From positions 868,271,052 to 868,335,051 of the forward strand of contig NC_056731.1 in NCBI RefSeq assembly GCF_019279795.1: a stretch of DNA of 64,000 nt, read 5' to 3'. Positions 1-10,890 of the stretch are shown in pieces; the first letter of the stretch is position 1, and each line of letters opens with the position of its first letter. The translations under genes were made by a program, and so were the position numbers. Origin of the DNA: Protopterus annectens (lineage: Eukaryota > Chordata > Ceratodontiformes > Protopteridae). The notes below the pieces were generated by a model. It was not told the origin of the DNA. It saw nothing but the letters and a program-made list of their open reading frames with translations, and made no database searches.

Positions 1-59
1 TGCATATATGCATGGTCCTAAAATGTGTGCAAAGGGCTTATGGTTTAAAACACCCCAAA

Positions 60-310
60 TGTAAACTACATTTTCTTTGAAATGTGGGTTCTAATGCCAT
101 TTCTATGTTGGTTTTCATTTTGAGACTGTATTGTTTTATCAAATGACCCTCAGTGTTTGTGCAGTAAGTTTTGAAATAAGTTTTAAATTAAGTCCTAATG
201 CCTATATCATTGTAGAATTAAATATGCACACTTGACAGGTTTGAACAATGTTCCTGGTACTGGGAAGAAATAGCCAAGTAATGGGACACTGGAATGCCTG
301 GGGGTTGCTG
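60..310. repeat. Unclassified interspersed repeat, copy 1
   Basis: This stretch matches 45605-46060 and 48240-48530 at diverged but clear similarity. Shared landmarks in the same order are TTTCTTTGAATGTGGG, a GAGACTG-TTG-TTT block, ATTGTAGAATTAAA-CA and AGTAATGGGACACTGGAATG. The copies are old and carry no open frame or terminal repeat that I can recognise, so the family is left unnamed. Confidence 0.6.
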
Positions 311-811
311 TGTCTGTGTCCTGATCCATTACCCTGCCTAGGGCCCCTTTTGACCATGATCCATCTCTGATTGCGTCATCTGAATGTCTTGACCAGCCAG
401 TGTATTAATTTATTCCACTTTAACTTCTGTAACTTCATACAGTAAATGTGTACTGCTTGAAGTTGGGGAAGTTCACCATTGGCCAATGCATGTAATTTCC
501 TCCCTTCCAAGGAGGACAAGATTAATACAATCAGTAAAAAGCAATAAAATGAGAGACGCACAATCTTCATGGGCACCACAGTCCTATTTTGAACCAGTCA
601 CTGCAGTGGGAGTAGGTGCTATCGCAGTTGCGTAGCCTTTAGCAATAGACTTAAAAGTTCAGATGAGAACTATAACTAGACCAATCATTTTAGTGATTAT
701 AGAGGGAAGCCATATTACACTGTACTGTTACCTCTGCTTTCTTGCTGCATTGCATAGAGTTTAGAATTTCATGTTGTAGGCTCATGCATGTTTTTCTCTT
801 GTCTTCCCTAG

Positions 812-860
812 TTGCTGAAATTGCTTCTCACTTTGCGCAAGGATTACTTGCTAGCATGTG
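812..860 (+). other. Possible host mini-exon (49 bp), unidentified
   Basis: A pyrimidine-rich run ending TTCCCTAG precedes 49 bases that end in GTG, followed by GTAAGC, so the stretch has the look of a 3' splice site, short exon and 5' splice site. Two of the three frames are open: one reads LLKLLLTLRKDYLLAC, the other AEIASHFAQGLLASM. I recognise neither peptide. Chance occurrence in a 64 kb window is quite possible, and no second exon was found in the window. Confidence 0.2.
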
Positions 861-2020
861 GTAAGCCATACTTTGTGGTAGAGCAGGAGCTGCTGCGTCA
901 CATTGGTAGTACCTACTTTTGTATTTACTCTTGAGTAACAGAACATTAGAAGAAACTCAGCAGTTAGTGCAGTTTCTCTGACCTTTGGATAGCAATTTCT
1001 CAAGAGTTTGCATATAACTTATAGCCCAACTACAGACAAATCTTTTTATTTGTGTCTGCAGAATAATTTATAACTGCAACTTAAACTGCGTTTGCAAATT
1101 TTGTAATGGGTTTGAGAGAAGGTCAGGCTTTCCTTTCATTCTATCAGAGGCTTTTAAATTGATCCTGGAGCTGTTGACTCCCAAATCTAATGTGACACCT
1201 CCCCCCAACACACACACACGCCCTTGCTCAGTAGGACATTGGCACACTGTTTCTCCTTGTTGGCAGATTTTGACTATCTGGAAACCTCATCCTTTGTCAC
1301 TGTGTGTGATCTATTGTCAACTCTTAGTGTCAGGTTTTGCATAGGTTTGGGTTGTAATATTAGAAGTGAAAGAAGCAGAGGTTGTTATATGCAATGCCAT
1401 ACTACAAATAATTTATGTGCATTGTGAAACTGGCCTTAATGCAAAGGGCTTTTTCAGGTTAAACATGACATGGGCAGGTGGCATAAAGGAGTTATTTTCA
1501 AGCTGCTCTACAGGTCATGTGGATATTTCCACTGAACTAAAACCATAGATTTTTTTGTTCAGAAATAAGCTTCTGGTGCTGAAATCCTTCATTTCCAGTT
1601 GAATTCACTTGGTTGATTTCTCAGTGGGTAGAATGATGAGGCCTTGTGGCACTGTATTATAGTTTTAGGTGACTGTTGCATATATTGGCCTGTTGCATTG
1701 AAAAGTCTGTTCCATGCAAGAACCTGGGTGAAATGATCCATTTCTTTGAAGGTATGCACAGGAAACCTACTGATGTTGGACATAACACTTGATGGTCTTG
1801 GCAGCTTAACATTCCTGTAACCTAGCTCTCCCAAGCATTCTGTAGCATACCCTGACATTCCCTCCACACAATTCTTGAATTTCTACTACTTTTAGGTCAC
1901 TGATGTGGTATAGGTGAAGTGGGAAAAATCCTGGAATGTATAGATGTGTTGTGAACTAAAAAAAACTTGGATTTTAAGAAATCCACAATGACTGTACAAA
2001 TTAACTTTTAAGTGTGATTT

Positions 2021-2048
2021 AATAAATGCAGAATTTACAAAAAAAAAA
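2021..2048 (+). other. AATAAA followed by A-tract
   Basis: AATAAA at 2021-2026 is followed 13 bases later by a run of ten A. This is the arrangement of a retroposed 3' end or of a genuine polyadenylation site. No coding remnant was recognised just upstream, so its origin is open. Confidence 0.35.
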
Positions 2049-2663
2049 TAGTTTTGTTGGAAGTAGTGTAGGCATGAGACTCTCCCAAAAAAAAAAAAGT
2101 TGAGACACTTGCCTCATGCGACAGAAGTACACTGTGACACTAGCCTGTATAGCCCTATTTGCAGTCTGTGGAAAATTGTTATTGCTGTATTGCTCCAATC
2201 TGTATGGTAAGTTTCTTTTGTGTTCTGTACATTGCCTTTGCAGTATGTGGGTAATGATTTACACACTGTAGGCTTGTTGTAGTTTTTTTCAAAGGTGCTG
2301 TGTACTCTGATGAGCGAAATTGCAATTCCACCCATTGCAGGCTGTTTTTAAATTGTGCAGTTTAGTTTTCACCTTGAGTAATGTTTTCTGTCAAGGATGT
2401 AGCTAGGCATAGTCTTTGTATTCTACAGAGTAAGTTTTTTTTTTTTTTCAGAGCATTGCTTGAAAACATTTGAACTTTGAGGCTGTATTGCAGCTACAAC
2501 TGTCAAAATTATTCTCTGCAAGAAAGGGTATACAGCGTTCTTTTACAGGGAGCGTTTTCAGAGATTTCCCAGTTTTAAAAAGGAAAGCTGGTTTGAAGGG
2601 GCAGCATTCAGATATATTTAAAGTTTGGCTCCAGACAGATCAAAGCAGAGCAGGTTACTAGGC

Positions 2664-2680
2664 GGGGGGGGGGGGGGGGG
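2664..2680. repeat. Poly-G run (G17)
   Basis: Uninterrupted run of 17 G. A comparable G16 run lies at 36851-36866. Such runs are prone to length error in sequencing. Confidence 0.95.
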
Positions 2681-2901
2681 TTCTCTTTGCACTATACATT
2701 GAGCCATTGAGAGAGCTTCTTCTCTAGTTTTCTTTTGGCAGTATTAGGGTTGGAGACTTAACTAATCAAAGTTCTGCTGTATGCAGATTTAGTACTTTGC
2801 ACATTTCAGTCAGACAGGAATCCTCCATTAGCAGTAACAGACTTTGTCTATTCCAGGCAGAGTCTAGGTACTTTCTAGTAGGACCTTTATTTTATCAATG
2901 G

Positions 2902-3075
2902 ATCTGATGTCCTTTTCACTCTTCCTCACTAGTGGGTTTGGATCTGATCCTTGGATCCAACTCGGCTGCATTTTCTAGAGTTCAGATCCAGCTCTAGAGC
3001 TCCTCCCTCCACCCATAATGCTCTACTCCATCCCCCTTGCCTCTGATTTTGTTTGCCTCCATTGCGGTTAGACAT
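2902..3075 (+). repeat. Element A left ITR and leader
   Basis: Complementary to 24765-24900: both ITRs carry the lineage 2 blocks around TTGGATC-GAACC, the GGAGGAGCTC block (24811-24820, seen here as GAGCTCCTCC) and the CCCATAATGCTCTACTCCA block. The gag-like gene starts about 330 bp further on. Confidence 0.8.
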
Positions 3076-3400
3076 CTGTTCCGCTGTCGTGCATAGTTAA
3101 CATTTTTCTTCTAATAGTTACTAGTTAATTTTTGATGTAATTCTTAAAAGTTGTTAGTCTTTTTGTATCCTCCCTCTTGGTGGTCGCTGGTGTTTAGGAT
3201 TTGTCTACACGTTTTTTGACACTCTATTCACCCTTGAGTAGTCGTTGTACCATTGTTGGTATTGTTTTCCTTGCCTTTCAGGTGTTTTCCTTAAAATACC
3301 ATAGCTGGTATTTTACCTCATCTTCTGCCAAACGGCTGCTAATTTTCAAAAAAAAATGGTGGTTGTTTCTTTCCTCAACTCTGGTATTCTCCTTTTAACC

Positions 3401-5680
3401 ATGTTGGAGAAACCAACTGGATTTAAAAAGTGTACTTATTGTGGACATAAGATACCAAACTCTGATGCCCGCAAGAAGTTTGTGTATTGTCTAGGACCGG
3501 ACAATCTCAACATGGCCTGTTCAGTTTGTGCTGCTTTTAATCTCAGAGTGTTATGGGCCAGGCTTAATCTCATACTGGAGGTGTTGCATTCTGCTGCTTC
3601 TGTGACTTAAACGCCCTCTAAAACGTCCAAATCCATTTCTCCTGATGCCAGGAAGAGGTCTCCTCCAGAATCCTGAAGGGCTTCCTTGGAGCCGCTGGAA
3701 AAAAATCTGAAAAATTTCAGATCAGACCTCCTCTGATCTATAGCCATTATCTTTTACGAAAAGATCAGCTCCTATTGTCATATGCCGCTTAACATCTACT
3801 ACTTGCTCAAATCCCAAGTCCTTGGATCTGAGAACAAGTTCAGCTCATTGAAGCTGTACTCCAGAGTATGCAGTGAAACCGGTTTTCCCTTCTCTGCCCA
3901 CTCAGTTATTTTAGACTTCCAAGAAACACACTCAACCGCTGATGTGGATTGGATGATGTGTAAATTCTTCGGGGCTGTGATCCAGATGGGGGTTCTTCCA
4001 GCTCTGTCCTCTACTGGATCCAGGAGTGTTCCTACAAAGTCAGTTATTTCACCCTCTTCTATCCAACCCATGGTTTTGGAGTCCCAGGATCAGAGATTTC
4101 CCTGAGTTTCGGCATCTGATCTAAAGATAGTCCCTTCCTCCACTCCGATTTTCCTGACTGGCTCTGTTGCAATACCCTCAGAGTGGGTCTGTGAGCAGAG
4201 ATGTCGGTGCTTGATCAGAGGGGTTGGGTTTGGCTCCATTTTTGTTGGTTCTGTCCCTTCCTTTTGGAACTGTGGTCCTGTACAGCTTTGATCTGATTCT
4301 CCCCTTGAGGCTCTGATCTGGGGTGGCCCCGACCACTTTTCAGAAGTTTCAGCTCTGAGTAGGGGAGGGCAAGATTTCCTGTGGTGCCCTGGGTTTCAAG
4401 GTGGTAGAAAGGGCTTTCTGTATTCAAAGAGAACTGTCCTCTCATGCCTCTGATCTTATTCTCTTCTCACTGGCTCCAGGCTCAGTCAATCAGACTTGCT
4501 CCACGGGGACAGCCAGTTCCAGTTAGTCTCCAGGCAGTTCCACAAGAGGAACTCTTCCCCCCATCTTCCAATACCTCCGCTGAACATCCCACAAAGGAGG
4601 TTCCTCGGAAGAGGACATGTAAGAGGAGATGCACAGACTCCCCCATGGAGTCTCTCACACAAGACCCTGTTTTTGATGAGGGAGAAGGATCTCCCAGATC
4701 GCCACCTGATGACATTTCCTTTAGGAATGTTTTAGAAAGCTGTAAGCAGGAAGGTGGCTGGTCATTCCAAAATCATCTTTTGGAGGAATCTGTGTTCTTG
4801 GAGGCTTTTGGTGTGACCCCCCCACCCCCACCCGGCAAACTTATTAACTCTGTTTTCTACTGGATACTGTCAAGCCCATAGCCAAATGCCCAGAAAAACC
4901 TTTAGCTCCTCATTCAGACTGCTTTCACTGGAGCAAAGGAGTCTCAGTTGATGCTATGGTGGTGGTAGCCACTAAGCAAGAGCTAGCAGAGCAAAGCTCT
5001 TCTATCCGTCCACTGAGCGGAAAGTCCAGGTCATTGGACAGATTTGGAGAGCAAATGTTCACCTCCGCTACCTTCACTCTGAGGTCACTTTAACTATTTA
5101 GCATATTTTACTAGGCTGCAGAGAAATTGGACTAAGGAACTATGAGACTGAGTCCATGCCTGCTGAAGACTTCAGAAGGACTTCCTCTCAGCTGGCCACC
5201 CTAGCTTCATTGATGCTTTTGAAATGGACAGATATCTTATTCAGCTGAAGATACCTCACGATCTGCCTATTCAGATGTAGCCATAAGCAGACATGCCTGG
5301 ATGCAGTTGTGTGACTTTGTGGAGCACTTTACGACTTCTTTTATTAATGCCTCTTGTGATGACGCTTCCTTGTGTGGGCCATCAGTTAAAGATGCCCTTA
5401 TGCACGGTGAAAAAGATGGAAAAACCCTGTCTGCCTTAGGAATTAAGTTTTCTACCCCTCGACGGACCTTCTCCCAAAACCAAGAGAGTTGGTAAGATGT
5501 GGTTCCGTAAATCTTGGGGGGGGGCTTTCCAGGATTTGCTGTGGGGCCAGTTCCTCCAGAGGCAGAGGAGGAAAATTTAATGGCAAATGTTGCCTAGAAG
5601 CAGGTGAGGCCTGCAGAACCAGAGCTTTAGGGATTCTTTTTCAGACAGGGTGTATCAGCGCTCCTGAAGAGCTGCCTGAC
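3401..5680 (+). pseudogene. Element A gag-like region
   Basis: The N-terminus (3401-3610) begins MLEKPTGFKKCTYCGHK and keeps the spaced cysteine pairs that start every gag-like gene here. Further on, 4600-4760 holds the charged stretch with KRTCKRR and SPRSPPDD, the equivalent of RKRTCKRK and SPRSPAED in element C. The region is broken many times. By analogy with other DIRS elements it would be the nucleic-acid-binding structural protein; that function is inferred from position and the cysteine cluster. Confidence 0.75.
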
Positions 5681-5689
5681 TGTTCAACT

Positions 5690-7400
5690 CTGGAGGCAGT
5701 TGAGGGTCATTTCTTTTTGCACCTAGACAGATATCACAAAAGATTCATGGGTGCCAATAATTTCCAAAGGTTACTACATACCCTTTTCCCTTCTTCCTCA
5801 GTGCCCCAGGAAGAAACTTCCTGATATTCCACCCAGTCCGAGAAAGAACGCAGCACAGGAAATACAAAAGCTGCTAGAAAGTCATCCAGATTATCCCACC
5901 CTCCCAAACAGGATTCAGAACTTACTCCCGCTTCTTTAGTGCAAAAGAAAACAGGGTCCTTAGACCAATTTTGGATCTAAGTGGTTTGAACCAGTTTGTG
6001 AAGAAAACAAAGTTTTAAATGGTCACAGTTCTGTCCATCCTGCCCCTTCTGCACAAGGATGATTTGATGTGCTCCATAGACCTTCAGGACTCGTATTGTC
6101 CTATAAAAGTAAGCTATCCAGGAGGTATCCTTACTTTCGGCTGGGAGCCATTCAGAGGTCTGCCTTTTGGACTCGCCACAGTCCCCAGGGTGTTTACCAA
6201 ATGCATGACAGTAGTGGCAGCTCACTTGAGACTCCAAGGATTCCAGGTGTTTCCATATCTAGACGATTGGCTCCTCACCACCTCTTGCAGGAATCAACTT
6301 TCACAAGCCAGGGGCTATTTGCTCTAGATTTGCAACACCTTGGGCATTTTTTTTTTTATAAAAGATGTATTTCACTGCGGAGCTTTCTCCCCGGGTCTCC
6401 ACTGAAAATGGGCCACTCATCTCAGTCGGACTAACCCCATAAACAAGTGTTAAATAAGTACATTTCAGTCCTGCCAAGTCGCAGTTTGCTCTTATTCAGA
6501 GCCAGGAATTCATTGGAACGCTTTTGAGTATTGTAACTCAGATGTCATCCTTACTTCTCCACCGCATTGTTTCTTGAAAACATCAAGCACAGGATATTCT
6601 GTCTCCTTCTCCAGTGAGATTAGTGCTTCAAGCACTGGGGTCTGTCAGCTGCCATAATACTGCTTCCCTTAGCTGTACAGTGGTCTATTCTGCATCAGCC
6701 TCTGTCCTTTCAGATAAAACTCAACCCAGTTTGCATATGCCACATTCGTTGATGGATTCAGTTCAACAATCTCCTTTTTAGCATTACAAGCATTTCAAGA
6801 ATTTCTCCCTCTGGGGACTATATTGCAGTTCAGACAGACAATGTCAGCACTCTGGTACATCAGCAAGTAAGGAGAAACCTAATCTTACCCCCTTTGCAGA
6901 GAGGCCATGAGAGTATTGGGAATGGGTTATCTTTTCAGACCTTTCTAATTGTGATGCATATTCCTGGGAAAACCTTGCTGGCAGAGAAACTGAGCAGATC
7001 TGTTCTGATGCCTCATTAGTGGTCTGTCAACCAGTCAGTAGCAAATATGATCTTCAGGCATTAGGTTGCAGCAAGGTTGCCCCCCCCCCTCGACAAGTGC
7101 AGCAAGTAGGTTGCTCTGAACCCCCCCCCCCCCTGGTGGAGTCACCAAGAGACTCTCTGCTTCGTGTTTGGCCCTCTGCTCTGCTTTATTCTTGTCCTTC
7201 TCTTCCCCTAATTCCAAACTTCTTAGCATGCACGTTGAATAGGTCTGTCCATTGCTACTTTCTGGCCCTGGCAAATTTGGTTCCCCTTTCTGTGGTCTCA
7301 TCTTTGTTATCCTCCATGGATGCTGGAGCTTCATCAGAATCTCCTGTCTCACCCATCGGGCTTTCAACATCCCAACCTTCTAGCCAGCGGGTTAACCACA
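5690..7400 (+). pseudogene. Element A RT-RNase H-methyltransferase region
   Basis: Heavily broken polymerase region. Recognisable pieces are the RT palm block with FPYLDDWLL near 6250-6275 and an RNase H block around the TDNVST segment at 6836-6870. After these comes sequence corresponding to the methyltransferase part of C and K. It contains poly-C runs at 7081-7090 and 7120-7131. Sequence drift is much higher than in C, consistent with age. Confidence 0.8.
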
Positions 7401-7419
7401 CATGGTTTCTCCTGTTTCA

Positions 7420-8158
7420 GTAATATTCAGTCCATGCTCTTTCCCAATTCATGACATTATCTTGGCGTCACAAAAACTTCCAAAAGTGTATAGGACGAAA
7501 TGGAAAAGGTTTTCTATTTGGGCTTCTAACCAAAACATTGATCCCTTTTCGGCCACAACTTCTGCAGTTCTCCTTTTTCTCACAACCTCTTTTAATCAAA
7601 GGGCCAGTTTTGTACAATTAAACTTCAGTTGGCAGCAGTTTCTGATTTCCATTCAGGAACTAAATCTTTCTCCCTGGCATTCTCTAGTTTATGTAAACCT
7701 TTTATGAAGAGTGTTGTTCTCCTCAGACCACCGATAAAGGATCTCTTGCCACCTTTGGACCTTATGGTAGTTCTTCAGGGTTTAACTCCGAAACCATTTG
7801 AACTGTCAGACAAATGTGATCTAAAATTTCTGTCATGGAAAAAACGGTCTTTCTGGTAGCAGTAACTTCAGCAAAAAGAATGTCTGAACTCGAGGCTGTT
7901 TCAACGAAACCCCCTTACGTTATTTTTCATAAAGATAGGGTGGGTCTCTCTGTGCCTTAAGTGGCTTCTGAAAATAACATCAACCAGTCCATTAATTTAC
8001 CAGTCGTTTTTCCAAAACTTTCCAATAAGGTAGAGTACATGCTACATTTCCTTAATGTACATAAAAACGTAGTTGTCTATCTTAACAGAACAAAGCAATT
8101 TAGAAAGTCAGATCCACATTTCATATACTTTTCATCAAATCACCTGGATCAAGCAGAT
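7420..8158 (+). pseudogene. Element A tyrosine recombinase, upstream piece
   Basis: Carries the N-terminal arm (RTKWKRFSIWASNQNIDPF near 7488-7545) and the first catalytic arginine block (TSAKRMSELEA near 7868-7900), then PPYVIFHKDRV. It stops where element B begins at 8159. Several breaks. The rest of the gene lies at 24227-24538. Confidence 0.85.
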
Positions 8159-8345
8159 GTTCATCGTGTTTCACTGTTGCAGTCATTACTGTTGGGTTAT
8201 CCTGCTGGCAGGCTACCCACAGTCGGCCAGAATTCCGAAGTCTAGGTCCAGCATCGGTTGCTGTCGCCTCTTCCCTGACGTCAGTGCGCCAGGGTATAAA
8301 AGATGCAGCCGACGCCATTTTCTTCAGTCTTTCTTGCCGCACTGT
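8159..8345 (+). repeat. Element B left ITR with TATA block
   Basis: Complementary to 24005-24226. Contains a TGACGTCA palindrome (about 8277-8284, the CREB/ATF consensus), a TATAAA at 8295-8300 and, about 30 bp further on, the TTCAGTCTTTCTTGCCGC block (8324-8341) that lineage 1 copies keep and that would suit a transcription start. Confidence 0.88.
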
Positions 8346-8475
8346 GCCCAAAGCAAAAGCATTTCACAAGTGCCGGTCGGTCGACTCCTGAGATTTTCAC
8401 AGACTAATTTCAGATCCGAAGTCTTCATTAGAGCTAAGTACCCTGTTGGGGAAACTTTTTTCTTGCTCCAGACCG

Positions 8476-10290
8476 ATGTCAGAAAAAGTTAATTGTATTT
8501 CTTGTGGGAAGCAAATATCTCATAAGGATTATCATTCTTACTGTATTCCTTGCCTAGGCCCTGATCATAACGTTGCTAGCTGTCTGTTTTGTGCTAGATT
8601 CAACAAATGCACTATTAAGCGTTGGTTTGATTTTGCTTATTACTTTGGCCGAAAATTCAATTACATAATGCCATCAGAACAGCCGACTGGAGTTTCTAAA
8701 AAACGCAAGGAAAAAGAGGACGACTGGCATCCGAGATCCAAAACATTTGAGGCTTCCGCTAAGCCAGTCGCCGGTTCTCAGTGAGGCGCTTTCGCAGCCC
8801 CTGACACCCGCTACCTCAGAGCCACAGGCCGCTGACTATTCCCACGTGGAGCCAGCTAGGCCTCTGGGTACTCAAGGTATTGGACACTCGGAAATCATTC
8901 CCTCAGATGGATCTGGAGCCGCTGAGCAGGCATCGGCTTCTGAGGGGGTTTTCAAGACCTACACAGCTATATGTAAAGCCTACTTCAGCTTCAAAAGCAA
9001 AGACTACAGCAGCTTTAAAGACAAAGAAACAAGTACAGCATTCTCCAGGACAGACTTCCATGCCTAAGAAACAGATGCTCAAAATGGCCGAAGACCTTAT
9101 TACCTTGATCAGGGGTTCCCATCCCCCTCCTTTATCAGGGGTTCCCATCCCCCTCCTTGATCAGGGGTTCCCATTCCCCACCTGACAAGAGGACTAGGCA
9201 AGACACAGACCATGATTCTTCAGATCAGGTTTCCATTTCCTCTGACTCCTCTTCTGTACAGGAATGCTGTCTTCCTCCCTATGAGGATTCGGATGCTGAA
9301 GAATCCATTCCTTCAGCCTCTCCTCATGAGGATTATTCTTTTGGGGAACCCTACATACTGTGAGGGAGCACTTCCACTGGGAGAGCCAAGATTACTCAGA
9401 TTCAAAGAAAAGGCTTAGAGATTTTCTTTTACTTCCTCAGCACAGGCCTCTTGCTGTTCCTCTTCCCCCTGTGCTAGACATTGTAGATGATGTATTTTCA
9501 GAGTCCGGCCTTTCTCCAGACTCCTTACCTCCTGCTCCTGCTAAACCAGACAGATACTACAGGGTTCCAGATTCACAAACATTTCTTTATAAAAACCCTG
9601 CTGTTGACCCAGAAACTATTTCTCAGGGTCCCAAGGGCGTTAAGGCCGCTACTGCAAAAAACCCTGTCACTTCTGACGGGGATTCAAGGGCACTAGACAG
9701 ATGGGGGAAAATGGTTTACACTTCTGCTACTTTGGCTGTGAGGGCTTTAAATTGTCAATTTCATATGAGCAAATATCAGCAATACTTAATGTCACTGTTA
9801 AAACAGAAAATGTTGGCTAATTCTGATTGTAAGGAAATACAGGATTTATTGCATGCAACTGAACAAGTGGGAAAGCATACATTGCAATGTGGTTTTGATT
9901 CTCTGGAGGCCTCCTGCAGGGCTGCAGTTATGGGTTCTGTCATTAGGAGGCATGCTTGGTTAAAGGAACAAAATCTGCTGATCATGTTAAAGCAAAATTA
10001 TTAGATGCTGCATTACAGCATGATACTTTATTTGGTGTTAAAGCAGAGGAGGTTTTGAAGAAAATGGGGGACAACGCGAAATCTATGCAAAACAGTAAAG
10101 GATTTCTTACAGGTTCAGCCACCAAAATTTAGCAGGAGCTGGCCTACAAAGAATAGGTCCTTTCCAGTGTCGGACAGGCCACAAAGAGGCAGATACAGAC
10201 GTCCCAGAGGCAGATCACAGCCCCAGGGCTCATACAGGCCTAAACAGCGGGGCACTTCTACCTCCAAAAGTGGAGAAGACAAAGCATAGC
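8476..10290 (+). pseudogene. Element B gag-like region
   Basis: Starts at the ATG at 8476 (MSEKVNCISCGKQISHKDY), chosen because the same MSEKV start recurs in F, G, H and E. The cysteine cluster spans 8494-8605. A downstream conserved block (9400-10004) includes PDRYYRVPDSQTFLYKNP, LDRWGKMVYTSATLA and RRHAWLKEQN, the region best kept between copies. A 26-bp tandem triplet lies at 9105-9180. The end is a basic glycine/arginine-rich tail near 10150-10290. Confidence 0.85.
9105..9180 (+). repeat. 26-bp tandem repeat, three copies
   Basis: Three direct copies of a 26-bp unit beginning TTGATCAGGGGTTCCCATCC lie head to tail inside the gag-like region of element B. The other lineage 1 copies have a single equivalent (the LIRGS coding block), so this is a local expansion. 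Confidence 0.85.
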
Positions 10291-10375
10291 CATACAGGAA
10301 ACAGTCCCAGTGACTTGCCTCTGCCAGCACCAAGCACTTATCTTCTTGCTGCCCCCTTAGGGGGAAAACTAGCAC

Positions 10376-10575
10376 ATGTTAAGTTGCCAATCTCGCCTTC
10401 ATTCTTGCTGGATGGGTTCGGAGCCAATCCTCGGCTCCGACTCGGCACTTGCTAAGCTCGAGAGTCACTTTTACCAGCTCAAGGCAGCCCCATATCCCAT
10501 GATGCAAGGCGGTAATTACCCAGATCTCGTTTGCCGCTTCGCTAATGAGGTCATTCTTTTTACCAGCTCCTGGTA
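10376..10575 (+). repeat. Element C left ITR
   Basis: Complementary to about 16553-16725, sharing the CTGGATGGGTTCGGAGCC block, AGTCGGAG/CTCCGACT, CTTGCTAAGCTCGAGAGTCAC and the CATATCCCATGATGCAAGGCGG block. No TATAAA is present at the lineage 1 position, so its promoter is not obvious. Confidence 0.9.
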
Positions 10576-10890
10576 AGTGATATTTTTCTTGCTATTTGTA
10601 AGGTTTTAGGTGTCTAAAAACTCTAATTTTTAGTCTTTTAGTCTTTATATCCTTCAGTGTACTTTATTCACTTGGCTCCATACCCATTTCCCCTTAGTTC
10701 ACTTAGTTTCAGTGTTTCGGGCCTTAGGCCTTTCCCACCCTCACAGTTCCTGTCAGGATTTCCCTCAGGTGTGTGTGTGTGTTGGGTCACTGTTATAGTA
10801 ATAACTAATTTATTAGTTATTAATAATTTTTAGTTGTTAGTGTCTTTGTATTGGACTGATTGGTGTGTGTGAGTGTTTTAGGACTGAGAC

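Larger units (their letters stand above)
1..2901. other. Non-coding flank without a recognised gene
   Basis: AT-rich DNA with only short chance open frames on both strands. It holds one copy of an unclassified interspersed repeat near its start, a possible mini-exon at 812-860, an AATAAA plus A-tract at 2021-2048, a second A12 tract near 2088, and a G17 run at 2664-2680. I see no DIRS sequence before 2902. It may be intronic or intergenic; the sequence does not decide. Confidence 0.6.
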
